From Phylloscopus collybita (Eukaryota; Chordata; Aves; Passeriformes; Phylloscopidae): a stretch of 64,000 bases of DNA. Where the stretch lies: positions 9,522,001 to 9,586,000 of the forward strand of contig JAJNNQ010000013.1 of NCBI GenBank assembly GCA_027886175.1, written 5' to 3'. Position 1 is the stretch's first letter. Every line of letters begins with the position of its first letter. The notes under the pieces are model-generated. The model was given only the letters and a program-made list of their open reading frames with translations, was not told the origin of the DNA and searched no databases. Positions 36,883 through 47,770 of the stretch are shown piece by piece. The position numbers and the translations under genes are program-made.

Positions 36883-39800
36883 ATGTGGGACAGTGTCCAG
36901 GAGTGCCACCACAATCTGAGTGATTAATTACAAGAAAGTAGAAGCCAACTGAAAAGAGACTTAGAACATATCCTACTCCTATTTTCCCTTCCCACACGGT
37001 GTGGTGCTGTTAATTTAATTTTCTTAATTTAGCGACGATTACAGATGCAAATCTGACAGTGTGTAAAAACCAAAATTAGGAAGCAAATAGTAATGGTTAG
37101 GTTGGTAGCAACATCAAATGGTGCCTTTAGCATCACATCTGGTTTGTGATCTGAGAGGACTACCTCTGCAGGGAGAGGCATTCACAATCATCTTTGAAAG
37201 TAGGATGAGGATTCTCATTATCAGGGAATTTATCTGCTAGCAGTAAATTATGAGCTGAAGGAACACCTTCCTCAGTACTGCAGGAGCCAGACACGAAATT
37301 AGGGGGATGTGGTGATGTTAGGCCAGGTGCTGCATGACTCCACAAACCTCTTACTCAGTGTTGTACAGTAGGGACACTTTGTGGGAATTAAAGGTCTTGG
37401 TATGTCTAGTATAAAGAGAGCAAGGATGGAAGTAAATGATGTTTCCTAACATGTCATTGTTAGTAGACACCAGGGAGACAAAAGAGTTGCTTAAGCTGGA
37501 GGACAGTGTTCATATATTAAGAAATGGGCCAAATGACTTTAGTCTGCAAACTGGAGCTAAGTTTCTGAGACTCAGAAATCTAGGAGTCCTGAGCTGGCTC
37601 CCAGTAAGAGGGCAAGCAACCCAGTTTTCTTTCCACCTTATAATGTGGCTTTATTATATTTTTAAGCAGAACAATATGAAATGGATACCTATGACAGTTT
37701 CAGATGCCAAGAGCTTTCTCCTAGCCCTATATCCTTACAAAGGGAGAAGGAGGAAGAGAGTGAAATAGTGCATGGGTACAATTTACCATGAGAAAACATG
37801 ATTCTTGTTAAACAGCTTGACAAGAATATTGTGGTTTGGGAGACAGAAGGGCAGCAAAGGGCAGGGTTCTTGAGGGTCACATTGCTTTGCAGCCCAGGGC
37901 ATGTGGTGGCCTCAAGCTTTATGAACACCCACCACCATGGGGTCTATTATCTGCCAGGCGCCACTGATGCCTGAATTATTCTATTTCAATAAAAATTGCA
38001 GCTTTGGTACTTAACCCAATAACTGGATTGTTGCATTCCCTTCCCACGCTGAATTGGCATCAGCAAAGTGGAAAGCAGGATAGCTGCCCCTGTCCTCCTC
38101 CCCTCAGCAGACACACATGCATGGCAGCTCTGGGCTCAGAGAGGCCAGGGACAGAGTGAGTGCAATTGGTGATGAACGCTAAGAATGCACCACCACAAAC
38201 CACAGAAACATCCGTGCTAGGCACAAAGTATAAAATGCAGCCTGATTGGAGGCAGAGAGGAGACTTTGTATCAGGGGAAAACGGAGATAAGCTAATGAAC
38301 CCCCAGAAATTCAAAAAAACCCCCAAAACATTAAAAAAAAAAATAATAATTTTCTTTGTAACAGTGTGCTGCAAAAACCCAGAAGAAAAAAAAAACAACA
38401 ACCACCAAATCATGCTGCTTACAAATGCCTCTATGGATGTAGACTCATTACTCATTTATATATAAAGTGAAAAGTATTAAGATAAATGATGCTATTTACT
38501 GCCATGATGCACCTAACATCAAAACAGATACGTATTTTCAATGTTGGGTGCATTAAACACATTATCCAACTTTCAAAATACAATAAGTGATTTATGCTAG
38601 AGGTTGTATATGCCCAAGCAGCAACTAAAAATATAATAGAGAAAAACCCAAATAACCCAGAGCAGATCAGCACAACTAAGATACAAAGTCAGCCAGAAAG
38701 CTCAGATAAACCATTAAACTGGAAGGTAAAAATTAAATAAATCCTTGCTTTTTGGTACCTTGGGCAAAATCAATTTTTTTTTCTAATCATTCACAGTGTT
38801 TTCCAGGATTTAATCTGTGGTCCTGTTCCTTAGCGATACAAACTATTTGCCAACCAAGAAAGAGGCATCTACAGTATTTGTATTTTGACAGAATCCAGCA
38901 CAAAAGTACGTTTTCTGATAAAAGCATAAGCTAAAATTCTGAAGTCAAGTGTACTGTTTTCCAGCCCTGGATATTCCATATTAAAACCACGGCAAAATAT
39001 CCATCACCTCACACATCCCAAACAGGACACATATTTCTCCTTTAACAGGGGGAAGCAAAGAAAACAACCAAGGTTTTTAAATAGGCTCTCCCAAATTTGA
39101 CTACAAGGTAAAGAAAAAGAAAAATCTCCAGCCATTCTGCTTACCTGAATAACCTCATGAAAATACAAGCTCGTCACAACTCAATTAACCAGCCTGGGCA
39201 CAAGGGGTTGTCCTTGGTGTGGTGGCTCACTCTAAGGAGACTGGAAGAATACTTTCAAGAGAGACTTCACCTGCTGGCAGCAGAGAGGTTCCACCCTGGA
39301 TAGCTCAGCTTGATCAGGAGGGCCTCCCTTCCTCATTAAACAGCACCTGAGCAGGACAAAGCAAAGCAGGCTGAAGCTTATATACATTTACCTCCCAATC
39401 AGTGTTGAACCATCTGAAATCATTTTAGCCCTGATTTGCATCCACTTCTCAGCCAGAGCAGTCAGCTGGTACTGAGGCTGTATGTAAAAAATGAAAGTGG
39501 CCAGAGCATGCCCTGAATGTGTGGCAATGAGCACCCTCGAGGGTGAGCTCCCTCCTGAGGAGCAGTGGCTCTGCCCTGGGGTTATGCTGCTTGATGTGGG
39601 GATAATGGCCACAGGGAGGGAGGTCTTCACGTCTGCTTTCTGAAAACTGGGAAAGGAATTACAGGGCTTAGCCACTGTCTAGATACTTCATTAAGGGCAC
39701 TGAGACAAAAAGAAGGGGTTTTAAAACAAACTAGGGAACTCCAGAGCATTGTGAGGATTTAACAAAAAAACATCGTGTTGTACAGTAGGAGCACGACCAT

Positions 39801-39959
39801 TTTTGACATGCAGGAGTTGTCCTGAGTTTACAAACTGTGCTCAGTGATATTAAAAATCTGGGTTTGTTTTTGAAGATGCAAAGGGAACAAGGCTGCCAAT
39901 ATTCAGGAAATAGTTCCAAGAACAATTTGCTTCATTAGCCATGGGTCTGAGGCCCCCTG
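36883..39959. other. Unique non-coding DNA with A-rich tract
   Basis: An A-rich, C-interrupted tract lies at 38315-38405. The remaining sequence has only chance frames (for example 38060-38455, minus, whose Phe run is the A tract read backwards). No repeat family is recognised. Confidence 0.5.
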
Positions 39960-40440
39960 TGAGAAGATATCATCACCTCGGGGGTAAGGAGAGGCCGATG
40001 GGGTGAAAGCCTGGGAATGCTCCCCAGCTGGACCACCAAAATGGGCAGCAGGTGGCTGGGAAGCAGCTTGCTGAAGGTGCAGCTGCTTGGCTCTGCCTAA
40101 TGGGGAGAGCTGTCCTGGGAAGGCAGGCTGGGAAAGAGCTCCTGCAGGAGGGCAGAGCTGTGGGAAGAGAGTTCATAGGAACTCCCCGGGCCTGGGCAGT
40201 GAGGGGACACAGCTTGTGTGACCCTGCCCAGAGCCACTGAGGGGCCCTGCAGTCACCCAGGAGGGCACTGCTCACCTGGCAGCTGTGCTGAAATGTCCAA
40301 GAAATGCTGCCTGCTCTTGCTTCCAGTAACAATTACTTCAGAGGGGGCTCCCTATGAAGGAATGTCCCTCCTGCTGAGAGTTCAGGCCCCAGCACCCAGC
40401 TGAAGGCAGGGTGTGAATTGGCTCCCCTCACACTCTCTCT
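39960..40440. other. GC-rich, CpG-poor block
   Basis: Noticeably G+C-rich (repeated ctggga, gggcag and ctgctgg motifs) but with few CpG, so not a CpG island. Frames remain open on both strands (39973-40332 minus; 40052-40240 plus) for compositional reasons. It could be an unidentified old repeat. Confidence 0.4.
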
Positions 40441-41211
40441 TTGCCTTGGCGGCTCTTAAAGTGTCACAGTCCCTTGGTGCTGCATTACACTGCTGCGCTC
40501 TCCACTGCCAGAGGCTGTAGGACACGTGAGAGTTTGGAAAACCTGAAGATCCAAGTAACCTCTCTCTGGTCTGGCTCAGATACTCACAAGCATCTGCTTC
40601 TTGGAAGCAGAAATTCTTCTTCTCCTCATGGTATGCCTAATGCTGCCTCACACAGGCCTTTGTTGTGGCCTGTGGAGGTCAGTGGATTCTGTTTTATTTG
40701 TTCTTCAGGGAAACAAATAAAACCTACATGGAAGCAGCTGGAGAGATCTGCAGCTCCTGAGGCTGCTCTTGGCTGAAAGAAAGCGCCTCAGCTGCTGCTT
40801 TCATAAACCTGCTGACCAGTTTAGGACCCAGAATTAGAGCTGGACTGGTGAAAGGCTGATCAATAGCTTGGGCATAACTTTTTTAAAATTTAGAAAAAAG
40901 GATTTCTGATCACTTCTTCAAGACCCTGTTTATGCGTGCTCCCAGCTGCCCCCTGCAGCTCATTTCTCACACAAAAGCATGAGGGGGAAACCCCAAAATT
41001 ATTCTAGCTACTCTCCCTTCAGGTTTTAAAGGTGGTTTAGGAGTGTCCTTTCTAGCTGTAAACACCTGGAGGGCAATCAGATGGGGTAGTGTTGGAGACC
41101 ACGTGAAATATTTGGTGGTTACACAGCACCAAGAAAGTCTGAGATAAACATACAAGAGACAGGACTGACTAAAGACTAGCTGGTGCTATTTGTGGATAGA
41201 GTCAGCTGAAC
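40441..41211. other. Unique non-coding DNA, nothing recognised
   Basis: The frame 40441-40776 (plus, 111 codons) lacks any recognised motif. Confidence 0.5.
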
Positions 41212-41425
41212 AGAATCATAGAATCATTTAGGTTAGAAAAGACCTGTAACAGAATTGAGCCCAACCATTAACACAGCACTGCCAAGCCCAGCAGTAAACC
41301 ATGCCCCAAAGTGCCACATCTTGATGTCTTCTGAACACCTCCAGGGCTGGTGACTCAACCACTTACCTGGGCAGCCTGTTCCTGTGCTTGACAACCCTTT
41401 CAGTTGAGAAGCTTTCCCAGTCAGC
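41212..41425 (-). mobile_element. CR1 LINE, 5'-truncated 3' end
   Basis: Begins on the plus strand with the best-preserved terminal octamers of the window (agaatcatagaatcattt) followed by aggttagaaaagacc and cccaaccattaacacagcac. It continues through ctccagggctggtgactcaa, 'cacttacctgggcagcctgt' and caaccctttcagttgagaag. Decay sets in after about 41415. The element lies on the minus strand and is the same subfamily as the longer copy at 11.7 kb, judged by the shared 'accattaac' block. Non-coding 3'UTR only. Confidence 0.95.
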
Positions 41426-42759
41426 ATAGAAGAACATATCCCATCTCTATGGCCAGCTTTTAATAGCAGCTTTTAATAGCTGGGGTCAGTAGAGACAATG
41501 TGTTCTTAAAGTGTGTTAACATCCAGCTCAATCTTTTCTACCCAAATCTGTATAAAACTCATTTTTTCTCATAACATTTTAACTCATTATTTTGTCTCTA
41601 AGATCAGGCTTAGAGTTACACTGCTTTTGCCAGACCTTGGGGTCAGGCAAGGCATTATTAGCAGGGTGTTCTGAAATCCCATCAATGCAGGGAAGAAAAC
41701 CCTAACAAATCCTTAAAATTGATAGCATTCAGAAAACGTTATGTGATGCACTTCTATAAGCATACTTTTCAAAACCTGTCTATTATTCCTTGATATCGGG
41801 GCCAGGCCTTGCACAGCAGGTGAAGCCTTGAAGAATTTACTTTCTACAGGGGAAGATTTGTCAGACTTATGGGTCAAAACATTTGCACTGAACAGCACAG
41901 TGAGGCAGGTCATGCAGAAACTGTAAGGGATGAGCTAGATGTAACACGTGGTCTATAAAATTTGGTGTACAACTGGCTTTTGGCTTGTTCTGTGTTAAGA
42001 AGTTTCATTCTGCTGCAATTTTGCAATGGACATGAATAAAATTTTAAAACTGATTCATTCTTTCATTTTCTTCTATAATATTCACAAATAAGTTTTCCTT
42101 TTTACACAGTCCATCTCTTATTTCACCCTCAGTCCAACAAAAAAAGATTGTAGACACAAGATTCATGGAATAAATCCCAACCCTATCATTACTAACATTT
42201 CAACAGCATTATCTGGGTGTGCAAGTTCACACCTCAGTGAGGAATAGAGTGAAACATGGAGAATTGCCATCTTTGCAGCTGCTACTAGCTGACATGGCAG
42301 CAAGGCAGATTGCTGTGAGGACAGTGCTACATCTGCTGCCCTGTTCATGGCAATGAACCAGACTCTCTGTAGTTCCAGCTTCCTTGTGCTGCTCTCACAG
42401 TGCAAAGCGATGCTAATAATTAGGCCACAAATATCTTATAAAGATATTGAAGGAAAAAAAGGAAACCACACTCACCTAAGCATGACGGACTTGAGTTTCT
42501 TTCAGGTGGGTCCTTCTCTTATTCACATTGTGTGAGGAAGGGTAAATTTTGGGAATGGTAGTGTACTGCTACAGCCACCCACTAATGGTCTATTCCAAAA
42601 TTACAGTTCAGCACAACTTGGTAATTACTGTTATCCACGGGAGGGAGTGAAACGCCTTTAAAACAGCCCTTAAGAATATATTGAAGGGAGTCCTCACACA
42701 GAAAAGAGTTTAACCCCAAAGCTTTGAGATGAAAAAAAAAAAAAAGACAAACCCTTTGA
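41426..42759. other. Unique non-coding DNA, nothing recognised
   Basis: A 13-bp unit (agcttttaatagc) occurs twice in succession at about 41456-41481. An A run of about 15 lies at 42731-42745. No other structure seen. Confidence 0.55.
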
Positions 42760-43035
42760 TCTCGATCATTTGTTACGGCCTGAGCGCGCAGCTCAGGGCA
42801 GAAGCACTGGCCTCTGCTATCTTCAGAGCCTGGAGTGGCTGCATGCCAAGCAAGTGCTCTGCAGTCCAAGCATGAGGACGGCTCTAAATAACACTGGCTA
42901 CCAACAGCCCAGAGGGCAGCAGTGCAAGGGCTGCGCGTGAACTGGGGCAAGCAGCACCACTGCCAGGCCTCCTGTTTTGGCAGCAAAGCGAGGTGTTGAT
43001 TTTGAGAATGCCATCTCGAAGTTGTCTCTCGAAAT
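42760..43035. other. Minor CpG-richer patch
   Basis: About ten CpG in 275 bases, including tgagcgcgcagctcag (a near-palindrome at about 42781-42796) and ctgcgcgtg. A 178-codon minus-strand frame (42582-43118) spans it, with no recognisable family and a low-complexity Phe run from the neighbouring A tract. A weak candidate regulatory patch; the coding option looks unlikely. Confidence 0.3.
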
Positions 43036-44071
43036 AATATAATCCTCTTATTTCCTGCTTCACCAGTTTTAAGGTCGCTTTGGTCTTCTGGGGCAGTGTA
43101 AAGCTGTTGTAGCTCCACAGGGGAAAATCTTGGCTATTCCTCTCAGAGCAAAGCTTGACTGACTGAGATGTTGTAGAAAGGAACGTGAATCTCAGTAACC
43201 CTCTGAAAGTGCAGTACACACAAATAATCTTTGTGCCTGCAATTCTTTCCTGGCCTGGATGCTAAGGCAGTTTTTTAATGAGGATTTGGCTCTGAGTGCA
43301 TGTTTCCATGAAATGCTTACAATCTTCTTTTCCAGCCCCCACAATAATACCTACATGCACAAAAATAATAAAGTCCCGTGTAAAAATATGCAGAACCACA
43401 TGTCAGTTCATCAGCTTTCCAGCCCTTCCAAGGGCTCCAACAGAGTGGCATTAGAGAGGGGGCAGGGGGACAGCTAAGATGCTGACACCCAGAACAAGGA
43501 GCAAAGAACATATTGAAACACTTTGTCAGGTCAGGTCTTTATTCTAGCTCTGAAGACAGAGCTATAGACTGACAGAAAGTGTTTATGACCTGAGCAGCAA
43601 GAAGACAACAGTGAAAAGATCAAGGCCTGTTAAGGATACAGCTGTCCCCAGAGAACTTGATCCTGGCCAACGGGCTTTGGCAAGGAACAGTTCACATGCA
43701 ATAGCTGTGTTTTGCTGTGGATGATTGCCTAAATCCCAGCTTAAAGTGGTTAAGTGCTCTACTCCCCCTCACATGATGATCTCTCAGTCTGATAAGTTTA
43801 GGAGAAAAGGATGCAAAAATAACTAAAAATTAGGTTTTTATATATATTTTTGAAACATCTATTTTCATTATGAAAAGAAGTATAGATGGAAGAGATGTAC
43901 ATCACCTCTTTCCTTTTGTGAGGGTAAACAAAATTATACGAGATGGCAGGAAGAGAAAAAGAAGCATGCTGGAATGAGAAAGAGAGGAAAACTGCAAAAT
44001 CTAGTTCATTCATCAAAAAATTAAGAAGGCTAATGATGAAAAGGGTATGAAAAGGTAATGATGAAAGGGTG
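43036..44071. other. Unique non-coding DNA, nothing recognised
   Basis: No repeat or gene seen. A tandem-like 'taatgatgaaaa' motif appears twice just before the next CR1 fragment (about 44031-44065). Confidence 0.5.
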
Positions 44072-44176
44072 ACCGCTGCCCTGGGGAGCCTGTGCCAGTG
44101 CCCAGCCACCCTCTGGGTGAAGAACATTTTCCATCATGTGCAACCTAAACTTGCCCTGATTCAGCTTCATGCCATT
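44072..44176 (-). mobile_element. CR1 LINE fragment, about 105 bp
   Basis: The plus strand carries ccctggggagcctgtgccag, then ccaccctctgggtgaagaac, 'caacctaaacttgccctgat' and 'cagcttcatgccatt', which is the middle of the avian CR1 3'UTR read antisense. The terminal octamers are absent. The 'ctctgggtgaagaac' form groups it with the copy at 1.87 kb. Confidence 0.92.
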
Positions 44177-46309
44177 AATAAATAATTAAATAAACAAATA
44201 AACTCCGTTCACTGACTTCTGAAAAATTGTCATTGCCCTTAAGAAATGAGTAATAACAAACCATTAAAGTAATGCTACAAGGGTTTTCTGTAGTTACAAG
44301 AAAATAAAATGACTGAACATTTCTAAGCAGGAAAATACAACCTTGAAAAATTAGTATTTGTAGTTCAGGCATATGCCAAACATGAGTGAAGAGGATGAGG
44401 ATGTAGAAGTGTCCACATCAACAAAATGGACCATCAGAGGGATAGAGCTACCTGGAAGGGTCCAAAAGGTGGCTGTCTGTGCAGCTCAGTCACTTATTGG
44501 TACCAAGTCTTTGTGACCAGAAAACCCTTTGACATTAACAATTCTACTGGGCAGTGACAGTGACATCAAGTGGATACATTAGTGAATTAAACAATTGAGT
44601 TACCCTGATAAATGAGAAGCTGTATTTTAGTAATGATTAATCTGAAAAGTGCTTCTACCATAAGACAGATTGAGAAGCGATTTGCCCTTTGAGGGACTCT
44701 CTGTGTTCATGTGTACATCATCCCCTCCCTGCATCTTCATATGAAGAGTAACTCCCCCTGCATTTATTTGAACAGGGGAAATGGGGAAATTTTTCATAGT
44801 AGCTGAGAAAAGGGTAAAAAATTGGAAGCTTCACCCTTCCAGATACAAATAGCAACAGTTCATGAATGCAGAATTAGTTTGTGAAAACTCAGATGCATAA
44901 AGTAGGGCAGCCCCAGGCTGTTTTAGTTTCTTCACAACAATGCTGTAGTACCTATTTAGTTATCCAGTAATGCCAAGCAACTGCTGATGACTTCATTAGC
45001 CACAAAGTATGCATGCATGCACCCCAAATGAGTCCACTGCAAATGTACTCGCATCATTAAATTTAGAGTAAGGTACCAAAGCATTTTTAAAATACATGGG
45101 GATTCTAATGAAAAGACTTATTTTTCTCTACATGGGTGAAAATATTCAAATGCAAAACCTTCAGAGTAGCTTTATTCTGAGACAAAACCACACCATTCAC
45201 CATGAGAGTGGTGGCAGTGTCTCTTTTATCTTCATCTGCTAATGCCCCTGTTTCAACCATATACTCCCATGTGACCAATACTCCTCTTTCAGCCTAAGTG
45301 CCTGCCACTCACTGGAACTTTTCTTCATGATGAGGTTTTATTAGAAGGTTTGTACTGCTTGTTCAGCACTGCTGGAGTAGTGCTTTGCTATGAAATCAAC
45401 AACGATGCTCAGGTGTGTAGTGGAGTTGGTGGAACACCCACACTCTCTTTTGGTAGTTAAAAACAGGCTTGCATTTTGTCTTGATTTCTGTCAGTGTCTG
45501 CCTGCTCACTACAAAGGAAAACTAAGTGGTTTAAACTTAGATTAGCAGGTGGGACAACCTTTGATGGTATGGCCCAATAAAATGTAGTCCAGATGTCAGC
45601 AAAAATTTTTGGGCCATCTCTGTTGCCCACAGCTGCACCACATAGAGAGTGTGTGAATATCTCTTTGATTTATGTGGATAGATGTCTACAGAAATGCAAA
45701 CTCTTGCATACTTGAGAAGTTTAGGACTTTTCCATTATGATGAATGTTTGCTCCCTGGTCTTCTCCAAGGTACCAACCAAGGCCCCCTGGGAGACTCACA
45801 GAAGATATTTTCTCCATCTCAGGTTGCCCTGAGCAACTAGGGTGGCTCCCAGCCTTGCTCCCTTTTGGGGTGAGAGCACACACTAAAGCAGATGAGAGTG
45901 CCAACAAAGGAAGGATTTTATGCTTTGACTGTGGCCATGATGGCTCTTTCATTCAGCTTTGATCCTTAGAAACAGCATTGCCTTAGACTGCACATCTGCT
46001 GCAAAAGAACAAATCTTTGCCTGCTTCTGTACACACATCCTCTGTCTCCTCAGAGGCCTGTGCTCCTCACCACAGAGGTGCTCAGCCTTTGCTGAAGCAA
46101 AGTGACTATACTAAAAATCAATAGAAGAGCTAAGCCCACTGTCTGTTTGCTTTAGCTTCCAAGACCAATCATCTGCTCTTGAGGAAATCAGAAATATTTC
46201 AAAAAAGCCCCATGCCTTTATAAATTATTGCGAAGGTGTTGCTGCTGCAGACGCACAAGTGAAAGCACGAGTTATAGTCCTTGTCACTTCAGAGAAAGCT
46301 TTAGAGAAG
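44177..46309. other. Unique non-coding DNA, nothing recognised
   Basis: No transposon, RNA gene or exon was recognised. Frames open on both strands at 45686-45962 overlap each other and lack motifs. Confidence 0.55.
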
Positions 46310-46339
46310 TGCATGTAAGTCTTACCTTACTTACATGCA
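46310..46339. repeat. Perfect 11-bp inverted repeat with 8-nt loop
   Basis: Arm TGCATGTAAGT (46310-46320), loop cttacctt, arm ACTTACATGCA (46329-46339), exact reverse complements. It would fold as a short hairpin in RNA or single-stranded DNA. It is too short for a typical pre-miRNA, which needs roughly 22 or more paired bases per arm; extension beyond the arms fails. Confidence 0.95.
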
Positions 46340-46440
46340 AAGGATCTCTTTATGAATGGATATGGAGAAAAATAGAATGCAAAACCTGCATTAAGTAAAC
46401 CAGAGATTACTTGCTTTATGAACAATTTAGATTTCTGGGG

Positions 46441-46471
<31 letters not shown>
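46441..46471. repeat. A31 homopolymer
   Basis: Thirty-one consecutive A followed by ggg and more A-rich sequence. No AATAAA lies at the expected distance upstream and no target-site duplication was seen, so it is not clearly the tail of a retrocopy. Confidence 0.95.
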
Positions 46472-46474
<3 letters not shown>

Positions 46475-47499
46475 AAAAAAGGAGAAACAATTTTCTGTTG
46501 TAGAACTGCAAACCATTTGCTCGAATGCTTCCAGGAGCAGTGCTAGCATTCCCTGCTCAAACCTAGATGAACAGGCTTTCTTCCCTACAAAACCATTGTC
46601 ATGTACCTAGGCCAGGAAAACACTGAGAAGCTAAAACATTTGTATAAGTTCAGTGTAACTGAAGAATAATTAGTACGTAGGTAAATAATAGAGTGTGTTA
46701 ATGCAAAGTAAACCTGCATGAGATCTCTGTTCTGCAGTACAGATTTCACGTCAATGTCAAAGAAAGAATAATGCCCAACAATTAGAGTTTGTGATGCTGT
46801 CACAGGAGGAAAGGATTTCATTGCATGTCTACAGGGATTGTCTTATCAGGCCATTTGGATGCAAGATCGTGATGGTAAAACTATTCCACTGTATGCCTAG
46901 CCCCTCTGACTATTCCATTACAATGCTGTCGGGGTGCTGGGGCATAAAGATTTTACTGCAATCATTCTGAAGCTAATATGTCCAGATACGATGATCTCAG
47001 TGTAGCTTGTTTTCCCAATAAATTTAAAAGAAAAAAAAAGGATAAAAAGAACTGAAAAATCCAAAAACAATACTGAAGGTTGTTAAGGTTTGGGAAGGGC
47101 ACTCCAATTTAGTAAGGCACATAACCTCAGACTCTTCCATATTATTATGGCACCAGTTGGGTCATGTAACTCTGGGATAGGATGCAAGCAGTTGGAATGG
47201 AGAACCCTAATTTACAAGATATTCTAAGTGTTCTAATTTTTAGATACTGTGGCATTTGAACATGGGTAGTTTCTAGAGTTCCTGAAGGGAACACCATACC
47301 TAATCCTGAAATCTTTCTCAGATGTCAAATGTTCAATTGTTTCTATTAGCTGCTTTAATGCTCTATTCATACAGGGTTAAAGTTGACTGATGGAGTTGCA
47401 AACCCTTTCAGAATCGCCAACACATCTGTATTCCCATTGTTAAAGATAAAAAATGTGAAGTTAAAGTATGTATCATCCCTGCCTCAAAGCCTTAGCTCT
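46472..47499. other. Unique non-coding DNA, nothing recognised
   Basis: A+T-rich without repeats; an A9 run sits at 47031-47039. Confidence 0.55.
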
Positions 47500-47770
47500 G
47501 CCCCCAGACCCGAGAGTCGTACAGCTAACGGGGCTGTGTGCGCTTGCTGCAGCCACGGCACGTGTCTGACAAAACCATCCCCTTGGCAACCCCTTGTCTC
47601 ATTTATCTTCCTGAATGCTCGGATAACCTTCTCTATCTTATAGGCAGCTGCTCTGATTGGCACAGATGTTAATTAAACTAGGTAGTAACGGAGCACACAC
47701 TGGAAAGGCGGCCCTCGGAGCTGAAAGGGATCCTCGTCCGCACCACTGCCCCACTGCCGTTCTCAGTTAT
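47500..47770. promoter_or_regulatory. CpG-richer patch, candidate regulatory element
   Basis: About thirteen CpG in 270 bases in two clusters (around cccgagagtcgtacagc and around ggcggccctcgg), standing out from CpG-poor flanks. No promoter motif or exon was identified. Function is inferred only from composition. Confidence 0.25.

Noticed and set aside
42582..43118. 178-codon minus-strand open frame
   Set aside because: It contains a Phe run made by an A tract, has no recognised motif, and lies in a GC-richer patch.
46441..46471. A31 run as the tail of a processed pseudogene
   Set aside because: No polyadenylation signal at the right distance and no recognisable gene body upstream.
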